From UBA9655 sp964597045 (GTDB taxonomy: Bacteria > Pseudomonadota > Alphaproteobacteria > UBA9655): a stretch of DNA of 64,000 nucleotides. Of this stretch, positions 8,254 to 16,351 are shown in pieces. Numbering within the stretch: the stretch's first letter is position 1; every line of letters starts with the position of its first letter. The notes under the pieces are model-generated. The model was given only the letters and a program-made list of their open reading frames with translations. It was not told the DNA's origin and searched no databases. Where the stretch lies: positions 1 to 64,000 of the forward strand of contig CAZQWE010000004.1 of NCBI GenBank assembly GCA_964597045.1. The letters are read 5' to 3'. A program made the position numbers and the translations under genes.

Positions 8254-10170
8254 CTAATCCCTCTTCTCCTCTCTATACTGCTCAAAAGGGGTAACACCAT
8301 TGTGTTTCGCTGCATTAATAAGTGTACAAGCATCTATATGATTCTTAGTTTCTGCTGCCGTTAAATATTCATCAAACTTTTCCTGATTCCCTAAAGCAAA
8401 ATAGGCTTCTGCAGCGTAATACGCGTATCGTCCAGTAACATCATTTGGAATTGCATGAAGTAAATATTCTAGACCTTTTGTAATATTTCCATGATTTCGA
8501 TAAATAGTGAACGCATGATAAAGTATATCCTCAGTCTTTATATTATTCCATAGATAATAATCAATTTTAAACTGCAACTGTCTTGCAGTCGCGTCCAGCA
8601 GATGTCTTAAATCTATTTCTTCACCATTAGCGAGGGCTCTATCATAATAATGTATGGCTTGAGAATATTGATGCATTTGATAAAAAACATTGCCAATCAT
8701 AGAAAAACCATGGCCAGCTTCCTGTATTTGAGGGAAAATGTGCTTCAATTTGTTTTGATCGCCAGATTGAAAGTAAAACATTTGGAGGTGGGTTAAGGCA
8801 AATTTTTCTAGCCCCTTAAGATTCAGACCGAGAGAATCATCTTTCAACATCGCAGCTTGTTTTACATCTTCATCCTCAAAATCGATATCATTATATTTTT
8901 GTTCTATATAGTGATCATATTCACCTTCTTTTCTGCTGAAGGCTAATATTCTCAGAAGGCAGTTTTCAATTTCTTCATAATATTCAGGGTGAAAAAATGG
9001 ACGAGATTTGTCATAAATCAAATAAACTTGAACCAATTTTTTCAAGGCTATGATAGACGGACAAAATCCGTATTGACCATCGGAAGATAAACACCAATCT
9101 GGATTTGTAACGACTCTCAAAATAGCCTGTTTAGCAATTGTAGCTTTGTGGGTTTTAAGGCGCTCAAGCATGTTCTCATCATAATAATGACTGCAATTAA
9201 GATCAAGCACGTGTGGTGCAACAGAGCCCCATATTTTACACAATAAATTAGCTGTTCTAAACTCATCATTATCAGGGAAGTCTTGACTTAATACTAAAGT
9301 TGCTAACTTTGAGAGATAGTCTGGAGCAGCTTTTTTAGCATATAGACGTCCTAGGGTTTCATCCAAAGCATCCTGTGGACGATTATCAGCTTTAGGAAAA
9401 ACCCTTTCTAATAGACTCTCTTTTGGATCCTCACTCAGTAAAGTAGAATAAACAAGCATTTCTAATGCTAGAGTGTCATTTCCCTGGGCTTGATCGTGAA
9501 GACACTTGAGAAATCTTTTTCTTTCCAGCTCTAGTTCTTTTTCATTTACAAAGGCGCTGGACTTGGATTCAAGAAGCCTATAGTACGACGCCATTAGAGG
9601 ATGTACTGTTTCGTAATAGTGAGACCGCCGGATATAATATCCTTCATCATCAGGACCTGGATCAAAGTCCCCAAGACACTCTTGAAAACTCCCAAAATCA
9701 GCTGATAAATCATATCTCATCAGATGAGACATTGTAAAAGGACGCACGCTTCTCACAGAGAAAGGGGCAGGCAAACTGAAAGGAGCACGTTCTTGAATGA
9801 GTTGTTCACCAAGAGCTATGAAAGCTTTATTAGTTGAAAACAAGATCACGAATTCTCTTAGGCTGCAGAAACGCCCCACAGTGGCCCAAACATCTTTGAA
9901 TTGTAGCTTTCCCCATGTCGTTTGATCTGTTTGAGGTTTATAAGTAACAGTTTTATTATGCCTTTTAATTTGCCTTTTACATTCAAGCTTTGCGAGTTTA
10001 AGTTCCCGTTTTGCTTCTCGCTTTCCCTTTAATTGTTTTTGTTGTTTTTTATTGATATCCACTTCGAAATCGGCGATTTCGCGTTTCTTTCCGGCACAGA
10101 CCATCGTTTGCATGGAAACGTAAAAAAGGAGAGAAAATGTTAAAGTAAAGGCTATTTTAGATTTTAACAT
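8254..10170 (-). CDS. secreted TPR protein with F-box-like segment
   Basis: About 638 aa. I placed the start at ATG 10170 because it opens into a Sec signal peptide (MLKSKIAFTLTFSLLFYVSM, then VCA before the mature part). The longer open frame upstream reads through a palindromic repeat and is unlikely to be coding. Residues 28-72 are a Lys/Arg-rich probable coiled coil. Residues about 84-125 (core LQFKDVWATVGRFCSLREF, then NKAF and ALGEQL) resemble the hydrophobic spacing of an F-box. The C-terminal third has TPR-like helix pairs (for example IGNVFYQMHQYSQAIHYYDR, and AEAYFALGNQEKFDEYL). It is probably exported and host-directed. The F-box resemblance is my inference; the signal peptide and TPRs are clearer. 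Confidence 0.75.
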   Translation of the reverse strand: MLKSKIAFTLTFSLLFYVSMQTMVCAGKKREIADFEVDINKKQQKQLKGKREAKRELKLAKLECKRQIKRHNKTVTYKPQTDQTTWGKLQFKDVWATVGRFCSLREFVILFSTNKAFIALGEQLIQERAPFSLPAPFSVRSVRPFTMSHLMRYDLSADFGSFQECLGDFDPGPDDEGYYIRRSHYYETVHPLMASYYRLLESKSSAFVNEKELELERKRFLKCLHDQAQGNDTLALEMLVYSTLLSEDPKESLLERVFPKADNRPQDALDETLGRLYAKKAAPDYLSKLATLVLSQDFPDNDEFRTANLLCKIWGSVAPHVLDLNCSHYYDENMLERLKTHKATIAKQAILRVVTNPDWCLSSDGQYGFCPSIIALKKLVQVYLIYDKSRPFFHPEYYEEIENCLLRILAFSRKEGEYDHYIEQKYNDIDFEDEDVKQAAMLKDDSLGLNLKGLEKFALTHLQMFYFQSGDQNKLKHIFPQIQEAGHGFSMIGNVFYQMHQYSQAIHYYDRALANGEEIDLRHLLDATARQLQFKIDYYLWNNIKTEDILYHAFTIYRNHGNITKGLEYLLHAIPNDVTGRYAYYAAEAYFALGNQEKFDEYLTAAETKNHIDACTLINAAKHNGVTPFEQYREEKRD

Positions 10171-10274
10171 AAGTAATAATATCCTGATTAAATATGATAA
10201 TGAATTAAACAAAATAAACATGTTAGTCAATGAGATTCTATAATATTCTTTTGAAGTTGATATTTCTCCATGCA

Positions 10275-10399
10275 CGTCATTGCGAGCGCATCGCAGCGAA
10301 GCAATCCATCTTAAAAAGAAAAAATGGATCACCACGCCTGCTTCGCAGGCTCGTGATGACGAACCGGGGATAGGCTACGCCACTCCTCGCAATGGCGAG
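10275..10399. repeat. compound palindromic repeat (CGTCATTGCGAG type)
   Basis: Two parts are visible. 10275-10308 begins CGTCATTGCGAGCG and contains CGCAGCGAAGCAATCC, the motif of widespread alphaproteobacterial dispersed repeats. 10324-10399 has a GCCTGC-TTC-GCAGGC hairpin and ends in the GGCTACGCCACT unit, which matches 8215-8241 at 25 of 27 positions. It fills most of the 313-nt gap between the secreted TPR gene and the next small gene; the rest shows nothing beyond the ribosome binding site for the small gene. Confidence 0.75.
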
Positions 10400-10483
10400 T
10401 GTGGGCTAATTCAAAAAATAATCTCTTTACAACCCATGACAAAGATTTCTAGACTCATGATGTTAATCATAAAGGAGGCGGTC

Positions 10484-10756
10484 ATGAAGAAATACTCTCT
10501 CGTAGCTTTACTACTCCCACTTGTGTTGCCAGAGCAAAGCTTTGCATGGGATCCACCTATATCAATGGAAGAAGCTGTAAGACGAGGAAGACCGGGAGGA
10601 CGTTCTCCCCACGATATTCATTATGGAGACTGCATCAAGAGGGCGTATCCCAATAACGAAAAGCGACATGTTCCTAATACACGCGGGACCAGTTTTTACT
10701 GGGCAGAAACATCAGATAGATATGGGGGAGATATTGATCAGACTCGCGAAGAATAA
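10484..10756 (+). CDS. small secreted protein (90 aa)
   Basis: No family is recognised. The start is ATG 10484, with a strong AAAGGAGG ribosome binding site ending about 6 nt upstream, and it opens into a signal peptide (MKKYSLVALLLPLVLPEQSFA). The mature part of about 69 residues is polar, with an RRGRPGGRSPH basic patch, one Cys, and an acidic end. The last 35 nt overlap, in another frame, the start of a second small secreted protein at 10722. The pair probably forms a small operon. Function is unknown. Confidence 0.7.
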   Translation: MKKYSLVALLLPLVLPEQSFAWDPPISMEEAVRRGRPGGRSPHDIHYGDCIKRAYPNNEKRHVPNTRGTSFYWAETSDRYGGDIDQTREE

Positions 10757-10982
10757 GATAATATTTAAAATAGTTTTTTGTTTTCTGATGGTTAGCACAA
10801 TCGATGTTTTTGGGGGTAGAAAGAAGGAACAGGAAGCTTGGTACCCTAAGGAAGCGCGCCGTCCTTTTTACATAAAGTGTCGTAATGAGGATGAACGTGT
10901 TGTTGCTGCAGGTTATCTTCTTGGGTTTATTCCTATCGGCTCAGCACTAAATTGGCTATTACCCAAAGAAACGCGGAAATAA
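10722..10982 (+). CDS. small exported or membrane protein (86 aa)
   Basis: No family is recognised. A hydrophobic N-terminal segment (IIFKIVFCFLMVSTIDVFGG) looks like a signal peptide or anchor. A basic polar stretch (RKKEQEAWYPKEARRPFYIK) follows, then a second hydrophobic segment near the C-terminus (AAGYLLGFIPIGSALNWLL). The start is uncertain: ATG 10722 lies inside the upstream gene and lacks a clear ribosome binding site, and ATG 10788 is the alternative. Its tail overlaps the convergent DUF1467 gene by 50 bp. Confidence 0.5.
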   Translation: MGEILIRLAKNKIIFKIVFCFLMVSTIDVFGGRKKEQEAWYPKEARRPFYIKCRNEDERVVAAGYLLGFIPIGSALNWLLPKETRK

Positions 10983-11145
10983 CTGAGGTAACAAGGATCT
11001 TCAGGCCAATATATGGTTTCTCAGGCGCACTTGTGGCGTGGCCTATTTCAGGTGATTCAGGGGGGCGTACACCCCATGGGAGGGCCATGAAAAGCACAAC
11101 GACCCAAATCATCACATAGACAAGGACGCCCGTTGTGAAAGTCAT
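10933..11145 (-). CDS. DUF1467 family membrane protein
   Basis: A 70-aa protein with two membrane helices (residues about 5-24 and 48-68) and the family signature VVLFMALPWGVRPPE between them. DUF1467 proteins are short inner-membrane proteins nearly confined to Alphaproteobacteria and have no known function. The start overlaps the methylmalonyl-CoA epimerase stop by 4 bp, an arrangement common in the class, so the two are co-transcribed. The 3' end overlaps the convergent small gene at 10722-10982. Confidence 0.85.
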   Translation of the reverse strand: MTFTTGVLVYVMIWVVVLFMALPWGVRPPESPEIGHATSAPEKPYIGLKILVTSVISAFLWVIANLVLSR

Positions 11146-11705
11146 TCGTTCTCTTTGCCTTCAGGTGTTTTAGATTTAAAGTCTACTTCAACACCGATGT
11201 TAAAGGCTTGATATCCAGCTAAATTGTCGCTTTTTTCGGGGGCCACAGTATGAGCAGGGCCAATACGCTCGATTTCAATTCGTCCTTTAGGAACCGCTGC
11301 GCTGACTTCCTCAAGCTCAATAAGCACACCGAGTGTCTCTTTTGGGCTGAAGAACAGAACAGGGTTTCCATTAAATCCAAGCTTTGGAGTTCCATCACCG
11401 ATTACAGTGAGTCCAGTCGCTGTGAGTTGATCCCTAACTTTTGTTATATTTGAGACGCCGTAGCAAAGATGGTGAATTCCTCCTGAGGGGTTTCGATCGA
11501 GGAAATTACGAATGGGGGAGGCATCACCAAACGGCGTAATTAGCTCAATGGTTGTGTTCGAGAGTTTGACAGTTGCGGCTGTCACACCATGTTCTGGCAA
11601 GTCACGTGGGGTGCTAACAAAGGCTCCCATTGTATCTTGATAAAGATGAATGGCCGCATCCATATCTGGAACGGCGATGGCTACATGAAGTAAGTCTTCT
11701 AACAT
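11142..11705 (-). CDS. mce: methylmalonyl-CoA epimerase
   Basis: This glyoxalase/VOC-fold enzyme converts (S)- to (R)-methylmalonyl-CoA in propionyl-CoA metabolism. The first 135 residues carry the paired beta-alpha-beta-beta-beta modules with the metal ligands: H7 in LLHVAIAV, the His of GIHHLCYGV and the Glu of VLIELEEV. A tail of about 50 residues beyond the usual length is rich in charged residues and unlike the core. It shares a 4-bp overlap with DUF1467. No methylmalonyl-CoA mutase lies in the window. Family assignment is strong; the role of the tail is unknown. Confidence 0.92.
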   Translation of the reverse strand: MLEDLLHVAIAVPDMDAAIHLYQDTMGAFVSTPRDLPEHGVTAATVKLSNTTIELITPFGDASPIRNFLDRNPSGGIHHLCYGVSNITKVRDQLTATGLTVIGDGTPKLGFNGNPVLFFSPKETLGVLIELEEVSAAVPKGRIEIERIGPAHTVAPEKSDNLAGYQAFNIGVEVDFKSKTPEGKENE

Positions 11706-11724
11706 TGTTTTCTCCTCAGCTGCA

Positions 11725-11754
11725 GCGTCATCCTCGCATTCGCGAGGATGACGC
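11725..11754. repeat. 30-nt perfect hairpin repeat, GCGTCATCC family, copy 2
   Basis: GCGTCATCCTCGC and its exact reverse complement surround an ATTC loop (13-bp stem, 4-nt loop). This is the same design as 8161-8190. It lies between mce and the RNase J gene. No T-tract follows on either side. Confidence 0.8.
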
Positions 11755-11786
11755 CATTGGTTGTTTCATTAGTCCTTACTTATCCC

Positions 11787-13436
11787 TTAAATCCTAAACA
11801 CCTGCACATTCGTCAGTGTTTTCTTTCCATAATAATTCGACAGCACACGTCGTGTCGCAATTCGTCCCATTTCTGAGACTTTGTCATCATTAGCTTTCTC
11901 GTCAAGGGGAAGCTGTAAATAGCCTTCTTCAATCGCTGAGACACAATGAGATGTGAGAATATCCAGCTGATCACCTTCCGTGACACCTGTGAGAAGTACG
12001 GTTGGGGGTTGGAGAAGCGTATGCTCACCTTTGATCAATAGGGTCACAAGCGCATGTCCTGTACTCATGAGACGGTGTCTGTCATGCATAATCGTACCCT
12101 TAAACGGTATGAGGCGCTTGCCATCAAGGGCGAGGCGGCCGTAATCCACTTGAGCAACGAGTTCTGCTCCCTGTTCAGAAAGGGTCATGAGATCCCCATT
12201 GTGCGGTCTTATGACATGGCGGATTTTGTGTTCAAGTGCAAATGTGGCTTGCTCAGCAATATGATGATCCTCACCATGAACGGGCACAACGATTTGGGGG
12301 CGAATCCAGGAATACATATCCGCAAGCTCATCCCGATTAGGGTGACCTGAGACGTGGATGTCTTCTTCATCAGCCGTAATAACAAGGACGCCATTTCGAG
12401 ACAGAAGATTCTGTAGGTCTAGAATGGCCTTTTCATTGCCTGGAATTTGACGGGATGAGAAGATAACGACATCGCCTTCCTCAAGGAATATATGCTTATC
12501 CTCTCCACGCGCAATGCGGAGGAGGGCGGCACGTTGTTCGCCTTGGCTTCCAGTGCAGATTAAGAGGGATTCTGCGCGATCCACGAATCCAGCGTCATGA
12601 TGGCTGAGAAAGGGCTCAAATCCATCAAGATAATTCAGCTTACGCGCAACTTCATCCATGCGGTGAAGGGAGCGGCCGACCAGGCCAACATAACGGCCGT
12701 GAGTCTTTGCTGCTTCTGCGCAACTGGCAACCCTTGCGACATTTGAGGCAAAGCAAGCTATAGCTATTCGTTTCCCAGGGAACTTTCCAACGAGCTCAAT
12801 AAGATTCTGCCTTATGACACCTTCTGATCCGGAACGGCCTTCCACAAAGACGTTTGTTGAGTCGCACACAAGAGCTAGAACGCCTTCATCTCCAAGCTTT
12901 TTTAAAGTATCGATATCTGTAGTGTTCCCAAGCATGGGATTAGGATCCAGCTTCCAGTCACCTGTATGGACAACCGTGCCTGCAGCAGTGCGAATGGCTA
13001 TGACATTGGGTTCAGGGATAGAATGGGTAATGCTGATAAAATCAACGGTAAAGGGGCCGATATCAACGCCACTGGATAAAGGCACTTCATGAACGGGAGC
13101 GTTACCAAGGCCTGCATCATGAAGCTTATGGCGAATGAGAGCTGCCGTAAAAGGTGTTGCGAACATAGGGCATCTGAGACGAGGCCACAGATAGGGAATG
13201 GCGCCAATATGATCCTCATGAGCATGGGTGAGAACAAGGCCCGCAAGGTTTTGAACATGCTCTTCAATAAACTTTGTATCAGGCATTAGAACTTCAATAC
13301 CCGGTGTTTGATCGAAGGTAATACCCAAATCAACCATCAACCACTTGCCACGGAAGTGGTAGAGGTTCAAATTCATTCCGATTTCACCAGAACCCCCTAA
13401 GGGCAAGAAATATAACTTATCTGGGTCTAGTTGCAT
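11787..13436 (-). CDS. rnj: ribonuclease J
   Basis: This metallo-beta-lactamase/beta-CASP ribonuclease performs 5'-3' exonucleolytic and endonucleolytic RNA decay and rRNA maturation in the cytoplasm. The 549-aa length is typical. The HxHxDH metal motif is at residues 71-76 (HAHEDH). The N-terminal LGGSGEIGMN and the later VSGHPNRDEL and PVHGEDHH motifs are family hallmarks. It stands in a minus-strand housekeeping run upstream of mce and downstream of rpiB (41 bp away). Confidence 0.96.
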   Translation of the reverse strand: MQLDPDKLYFLPLGGSGEIGMNLNLYHFRGKWLMVDLGITFDQTPGIEVLMPDTKFIEEHVQNLAGLVLTHAHEDHIGAIPYLWPRLRCPMFATPFTAALIRHKLHDAGLGNAPVHEVPLSSGVDIGPFTVDFISITHSIPEPNVIAIRTAAGTVVHTGDWKLDPNPMLGNTTDIDTLKKLGDEGVLALVCDSTNVFVEGRSGSEGVIRQNLIELVGKFPGKRIAIACFASNVARVASCAEAAKTHGRYVGLVGRSLHRMDEVARKLNYLDGFEPFLSHHDAGFVDRAESLLICTGSQGEQRAALLRIARGEDKHIFLEEGDVVIFSSRQIPGNEKAILDLQNLLSRNGVLVITADEEDIHVSGHPNRDELADMYSWIRPQIVVPVHGEDHHIAEQATFALEHKIRHVIRPHNGDLMTLSEQGAELVAQVDYGRLALDGKRLIPFKGTIMHDRHRLMSTGHALVTLLIKGEHTLLQPPTVLLTGVTEGDQLDILTSHCVSAIEEGYLQLPLDEKANDDKVSEMGRIATRRVLSNYYGKKTLTNVQVFRI

Positions 13437-13477
13437 TTAATCTCCTAACAATACCATAGCAAATAAACCTTCCTGTG

Positions 13478-13945
13478 TCATCTTAACTCATCCAACTTCT
13501 CAACCCGTCGGCTATGACGACCACCCGCAAAAGCCGTGTTGAGGAAAGCTTCAAGGCAAGCAACGGCTTCATCCTTACCGATGAGACGTTCACCTAAACA
13601 AAGGATATTCGCATTGTTATGTTCTCTTGACATGCGTGCTGAGAGGACGTCCCAGCAAAGGGCGGCTCGGATCCCATTAAACCGGTTAGCGCCCATACTC
13701 ATTCCTATGCCGCTTCCGCAGAGGAGAACTCCTTTGGCGCCAGCGAGAACTTCCTTCACAACAGGTTCGATAAAATCAGGATAATCCACGGACTCGGCCG
13801 AATGGGTTCCACAATCGATAATCGTGTATCCCCAGTCTTTGACAATCTCTTTGAGGTATTCTTTGTATTCGACGCCTCCGTGGTCAGCACCAATGACAAG
13901 TGTCTTTGAATTAGCTTCAATGATATTGGTAATGTTATCGTCCAT
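13478..13945 (-). CDS. rpiB: ribose-5-phosphate isomerase B
   Basis: It interconverts ribose 5-phosphate and ribulose 5-phosphate in the pentose phosphate pathway. The 155-aa length fits RpiB/LacA. The phosphate-binding GADHGG motif is at residues 19-24. The catalytic Cys is C76 in LLCGSGIGMSMGANRF, and the SREHNNANILCLG block with the second active-site His is intact. A 15-residue N-terminal extension precedes the usual start. It overlaps the isocitrate dehydrogenase stop by one base, so they are co-transcribed. Confidence 0.96.
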   Translation of the reverse strand: MDDNITNIIEANSKTLVIGADHGGVEYKEYLKEIVKDWGYTIIDCGTHSAESVDYPDFIEPVVKEVLAGAKGVLLCGSGIGMSMGANRFNGIRAALCWDVLSARMSREHNNANILCLGERLIGKDEAVACLEAFLNTAFAGGRHSRRVEKLDELR

Positions 13946-15375
13946 TACGCTTCTCCTTGTGCCTTCGTAAAGGCTGGCTTTCCATTAAATTCAAAAAGCT
14001 TTTCCACATGCATCCACTTAAGGGACTGTCCAAGTATTGACAAAAATTCCAATATATTGGCATCTGTTGACTTTGTCGTATCTTTGAGGAAAAATCTTGC
14101 TCGGTAGTGGTCGACCGTATCAGGCTTTACACCACCCACAAAAGGATAAACCTGAACGCCTTTATTAGAAATCATCTTCAATACAAAGGGAGTTGGAGAA
14201 CATAGCTTTTCAAGGCTTTTGCCCAACTCATCTGGTGTGAGGGTGCTTTCGATGAATACATCAATACCAACTTCCTTGCGAGGGACGTTATCATTGGGCT
14301 CATGAATATGATTAAAATGTAATGGTTTATAGGGGCGTGATGGCCAGAAATCCGTCTTTTTCCCAAGATTGCTGATCACGACATCCGTAAATGCTGTGGT
14401 TGAAAGTGGATCTGATTTCGCAAGATCCCTTGTGAATGCTTTTTGAACGCCGAGTGTAAAAAGAATAGATTGCTCAATCAAAGCGGCTGCATCAAACTCC
14501 CCAATGTGACGGAGCATCAATACACTCGATAAAATAACAGCTGTAGGGTTGATTGTATTTTGGCCTGCATATTTGGGAGCGGATCCATGCACTGCCTCAA
14601 AGATAGAAACTTCATCTCCAATATTAGCAGCAGGCGCAACCCCAAGGCCTCCCACAAGACCAGAACCCAAATCGCTAATGATATCGCCGTGAAGATTGGT
14701 ACACACAATAACATCAAACATTTCAGGACGAAGAACCATTTGGTGAGCGCAGTTATCAATGATAATATGATTGGCTTCAATATCGGGATAATCAGGGGCG
14801 ATATCCTCGAAGGTCTTTTTAAACATTCCCTCAGTGAGCTTTAGGATGTTAGCTTTTGTTGCACAGTGCACCTTTTTTCGACCTTCAGCCCGGGCAAGCT
14901 CAAAGGCAAAAAGTATGATTTTCTCAGATCCTTTCCGGGTAATGATCTTAAGGCCTTCAGCAACAGAAGGCGTTTGGAGGTATTCAATCCCTGCATAAAG
15001 GTCTTCAAGGTTCTCTCGCACCACGATAAAATCTACAGATCGATCTGAATAAGGGGTATGGATACCTGGCATTGTACGCACAGGGCGCGTGTTTGCGTAA
15101 GTCTCAAAGAGTGCGCGTAAGGTAACGTTTGCACTCTTTTCTCCATACCCAACAGGAGTTTCGAGGGGACCTTTAAGGGCTACCTTATTTCTAAGAATGG
15201 AATCAATGGTTTCCTGAGGGACGCCAGTTTCCAACCCTTTTTTAAAAATTTCAGCTCCAGCTTGACAGATTTCCCAGTCAATTTTGACACCTGACGCATC
15301 AACAATACGACGAGCCGCTCCTGTGACTTCAGGCCCAATTCCATCTCCTTCAATAAGAGTGACTTTTCGTGACAT
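13945..15375 (-). CDS. icd: isocitrate dehydrogenase (long type)
   Basis: This TCA-cycle enzyme oxidatively decarboxylates isocitrate to 2-oxoglutarate. The start was moved to the second ATG (15375) because the first ATG overlaps the GGAGG ribosome binding site, leaving about 476 aa. The EGDGIGPE opening, the TLRALFETYANTRP substrate segment, VRENLEDLYAGIE, and the DNCAHQMVLRPEMFDVIVCTN metal region identify the isocitrate/isopropylmalate dehydrogenase family. The C-terminal extension of about 130 residues matches the long form seen in Rickettsia and Thermus. Cofactor preference cannot be settled by eye. Confidence 0.94.
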   Translation of the reverse strand: MSRKVTLIEGDGIGPEVTGAARRIVDASGVKIDWEICQAGAEIFKKGLETGVPQETIDSILRNKVALKGPLETPVGYGEKSANVTLRALFETYANTRPVRTMPGIHTPYSDRSVDFIVVRENLEDLYAGIEYLQTPSVAEGLKIITRKGSEKIILFAFELARAEGRKKVHCATKANILKLTEGMFKKTFEDIAPDYPDIEANHIIIDNCAHQMVLRPEMFDVIVCTNLHGDIISDLGSGLVGGLGVAPAANIGDEVSIFEAVHGSAPKYAGQNTINPTAVILSSVLMLRHIGEFDAAALIEQSILFTLGVQKAFTRDLAKSDPLSTTAFTDVVISNLGKKTDFWPSRPYKPLHFNHIHEPNDNVPRKEVGIDVFIESTLTPDELGKSLEKLCSPTPFVLKMISNKGVQVYPFVGGVKPDTVDHYRARFFLKDTTKSTDANILEFLSILGQSLKWMHVEKLFEFNGKPAFTKAQGEA

Positions 15376-15469
15376 TCCAACCTCCATTTCATGGATTTAG
15401 TAACATAAAAGAGTTAAAAAAGCTATGATGATGCGCGAGTTATTCAATATAAATAATTTCGATCGAGCC

Positions 15470-16351
15470 CTAACCTACCAAATCATCCGCAATGCTTCGT
15501 CCAATCCGGACCCCATCTGCCATTGCAATTGCGACATATCTTTGATTGGGTGGACGTGTCACATCACCACCTGCATAGAGTCTTGAGATTGATGTTTTAC
15601 CAACAGTATCCGTATGAATCCTTCCATCATCAAAGGTCGTAATCTGAGGTAGAATACGGGGGAAAATGGGTTCCATTCCGATTCGGATAAAGCACTCATC
15701 GCACGTAATATCTTGACCTGAAGATAATATAACACCTGAACTCGTAAATTTTATTACACGTTCATTCTCCATGATTTTAATAGAAGGGTTGTCAATAACA
15801 CGCTCTGCAAATCGAATCCGCGCTCTCAAATTCCCTCTAACAATCATGATGACGTGGGCACCTGAGTCTGCAAGATCTGCAGCTGTAGAACATGCTTCAT
15901 CTCCCCCACCAATGACCACAGTTATTGTGTCCTTACGGTCCAGTGGTGTATGTGGGTTTCCCCAAGGAATAGTCTCTTCTCCAGATACGTCCAATTTTCG
16001 TTGAATTAGTCCACTACTGATAAAAACACGTTGAGCATGGAGTTCTTGATTATTATTAATAAACAAATGAAGGTGGTCATCTTTGACCTGAACTTCATGA
16101 ACCCTTGAATCAACTAAGAATTCGACACTTTCATTATGACATTGCCGCATTAAGGTTTGTAAGACTTCCTTTGGATCAATTAAAAGATGTGAGGGAATAT
16201 CTTTAAGAGGGCTTTCAATCCAAGTTAAAAGTTGTCCCCCACAATTTCCCATGTCAATAACAAGAGGACGCAGACCGTTTTGAGCGGCAATGAGTGCACA
16301 CGATAAGCCACAAACTCCTCCGCCAATGATGATGAGATCTCTGGGTTTCAT
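15470..16351 (-). CDS. TrxR-like FAD/NAD(P)H oxidoreductase without CxxC
   Basis: A 293-aa two-Rossmann flavoprotein of the thioredoxin reductase family. The FAD motif is GGGVCGLSCA near residue 10. The NAD(P)H motif is VIGGGDEACSTAADL near residue 146. The FAD tail motif is RLYAGGDVTR near residue 260. The redox-active CxxC normally just before the NAD(P)H motif is missing (GNPHTPLDRKD stands there), so it cannot reduce thioredoxin in the usual way. Ferredoxin/flavodoxin-NADP reductases of this fold also lack CxxC, making that the best guess. It follows folE2 with abutting TAA-ATG. Confidence 0.85.
   Translation of the reverse strand: MKPRDLIIIGGGVCGLSCALIAAQNGLRPLVIDMGNCGGQLLTWIESPLKDIPSHLLIDPKEVLQTLMRQCHNESVEFLVDSRVHEVQVKDDHLHLFINNNQELHAQRVFISSGLIQRKLDVSGEETIPWGNPHTPLDRKDTITVVIGGGDEACSTAADLADSGAHVIMIVRGNLRARIRFAERVIDNPSIKIMENERVIKFTSSGVILSSGQDITCDECFIRIGMEPIFPRILPQITTFDDGRIHTDTVGKTSISRLYAGGDVTRPPNQRYVAIAMADGVRIGRSIADDLVG

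Noticed and set aside
8254..10335. 693-aa version of the TPR protein
   Set aside because: The extra N-terminus is translated palindromic repeat; ATG 10170 opens a signal peptide.
10280..10483. plus-strand extension of the 90-aa secreted protein
   Set aside because: It reads through the same palindromic repeat and lacks the ribosome binding site found before ATG 10484.
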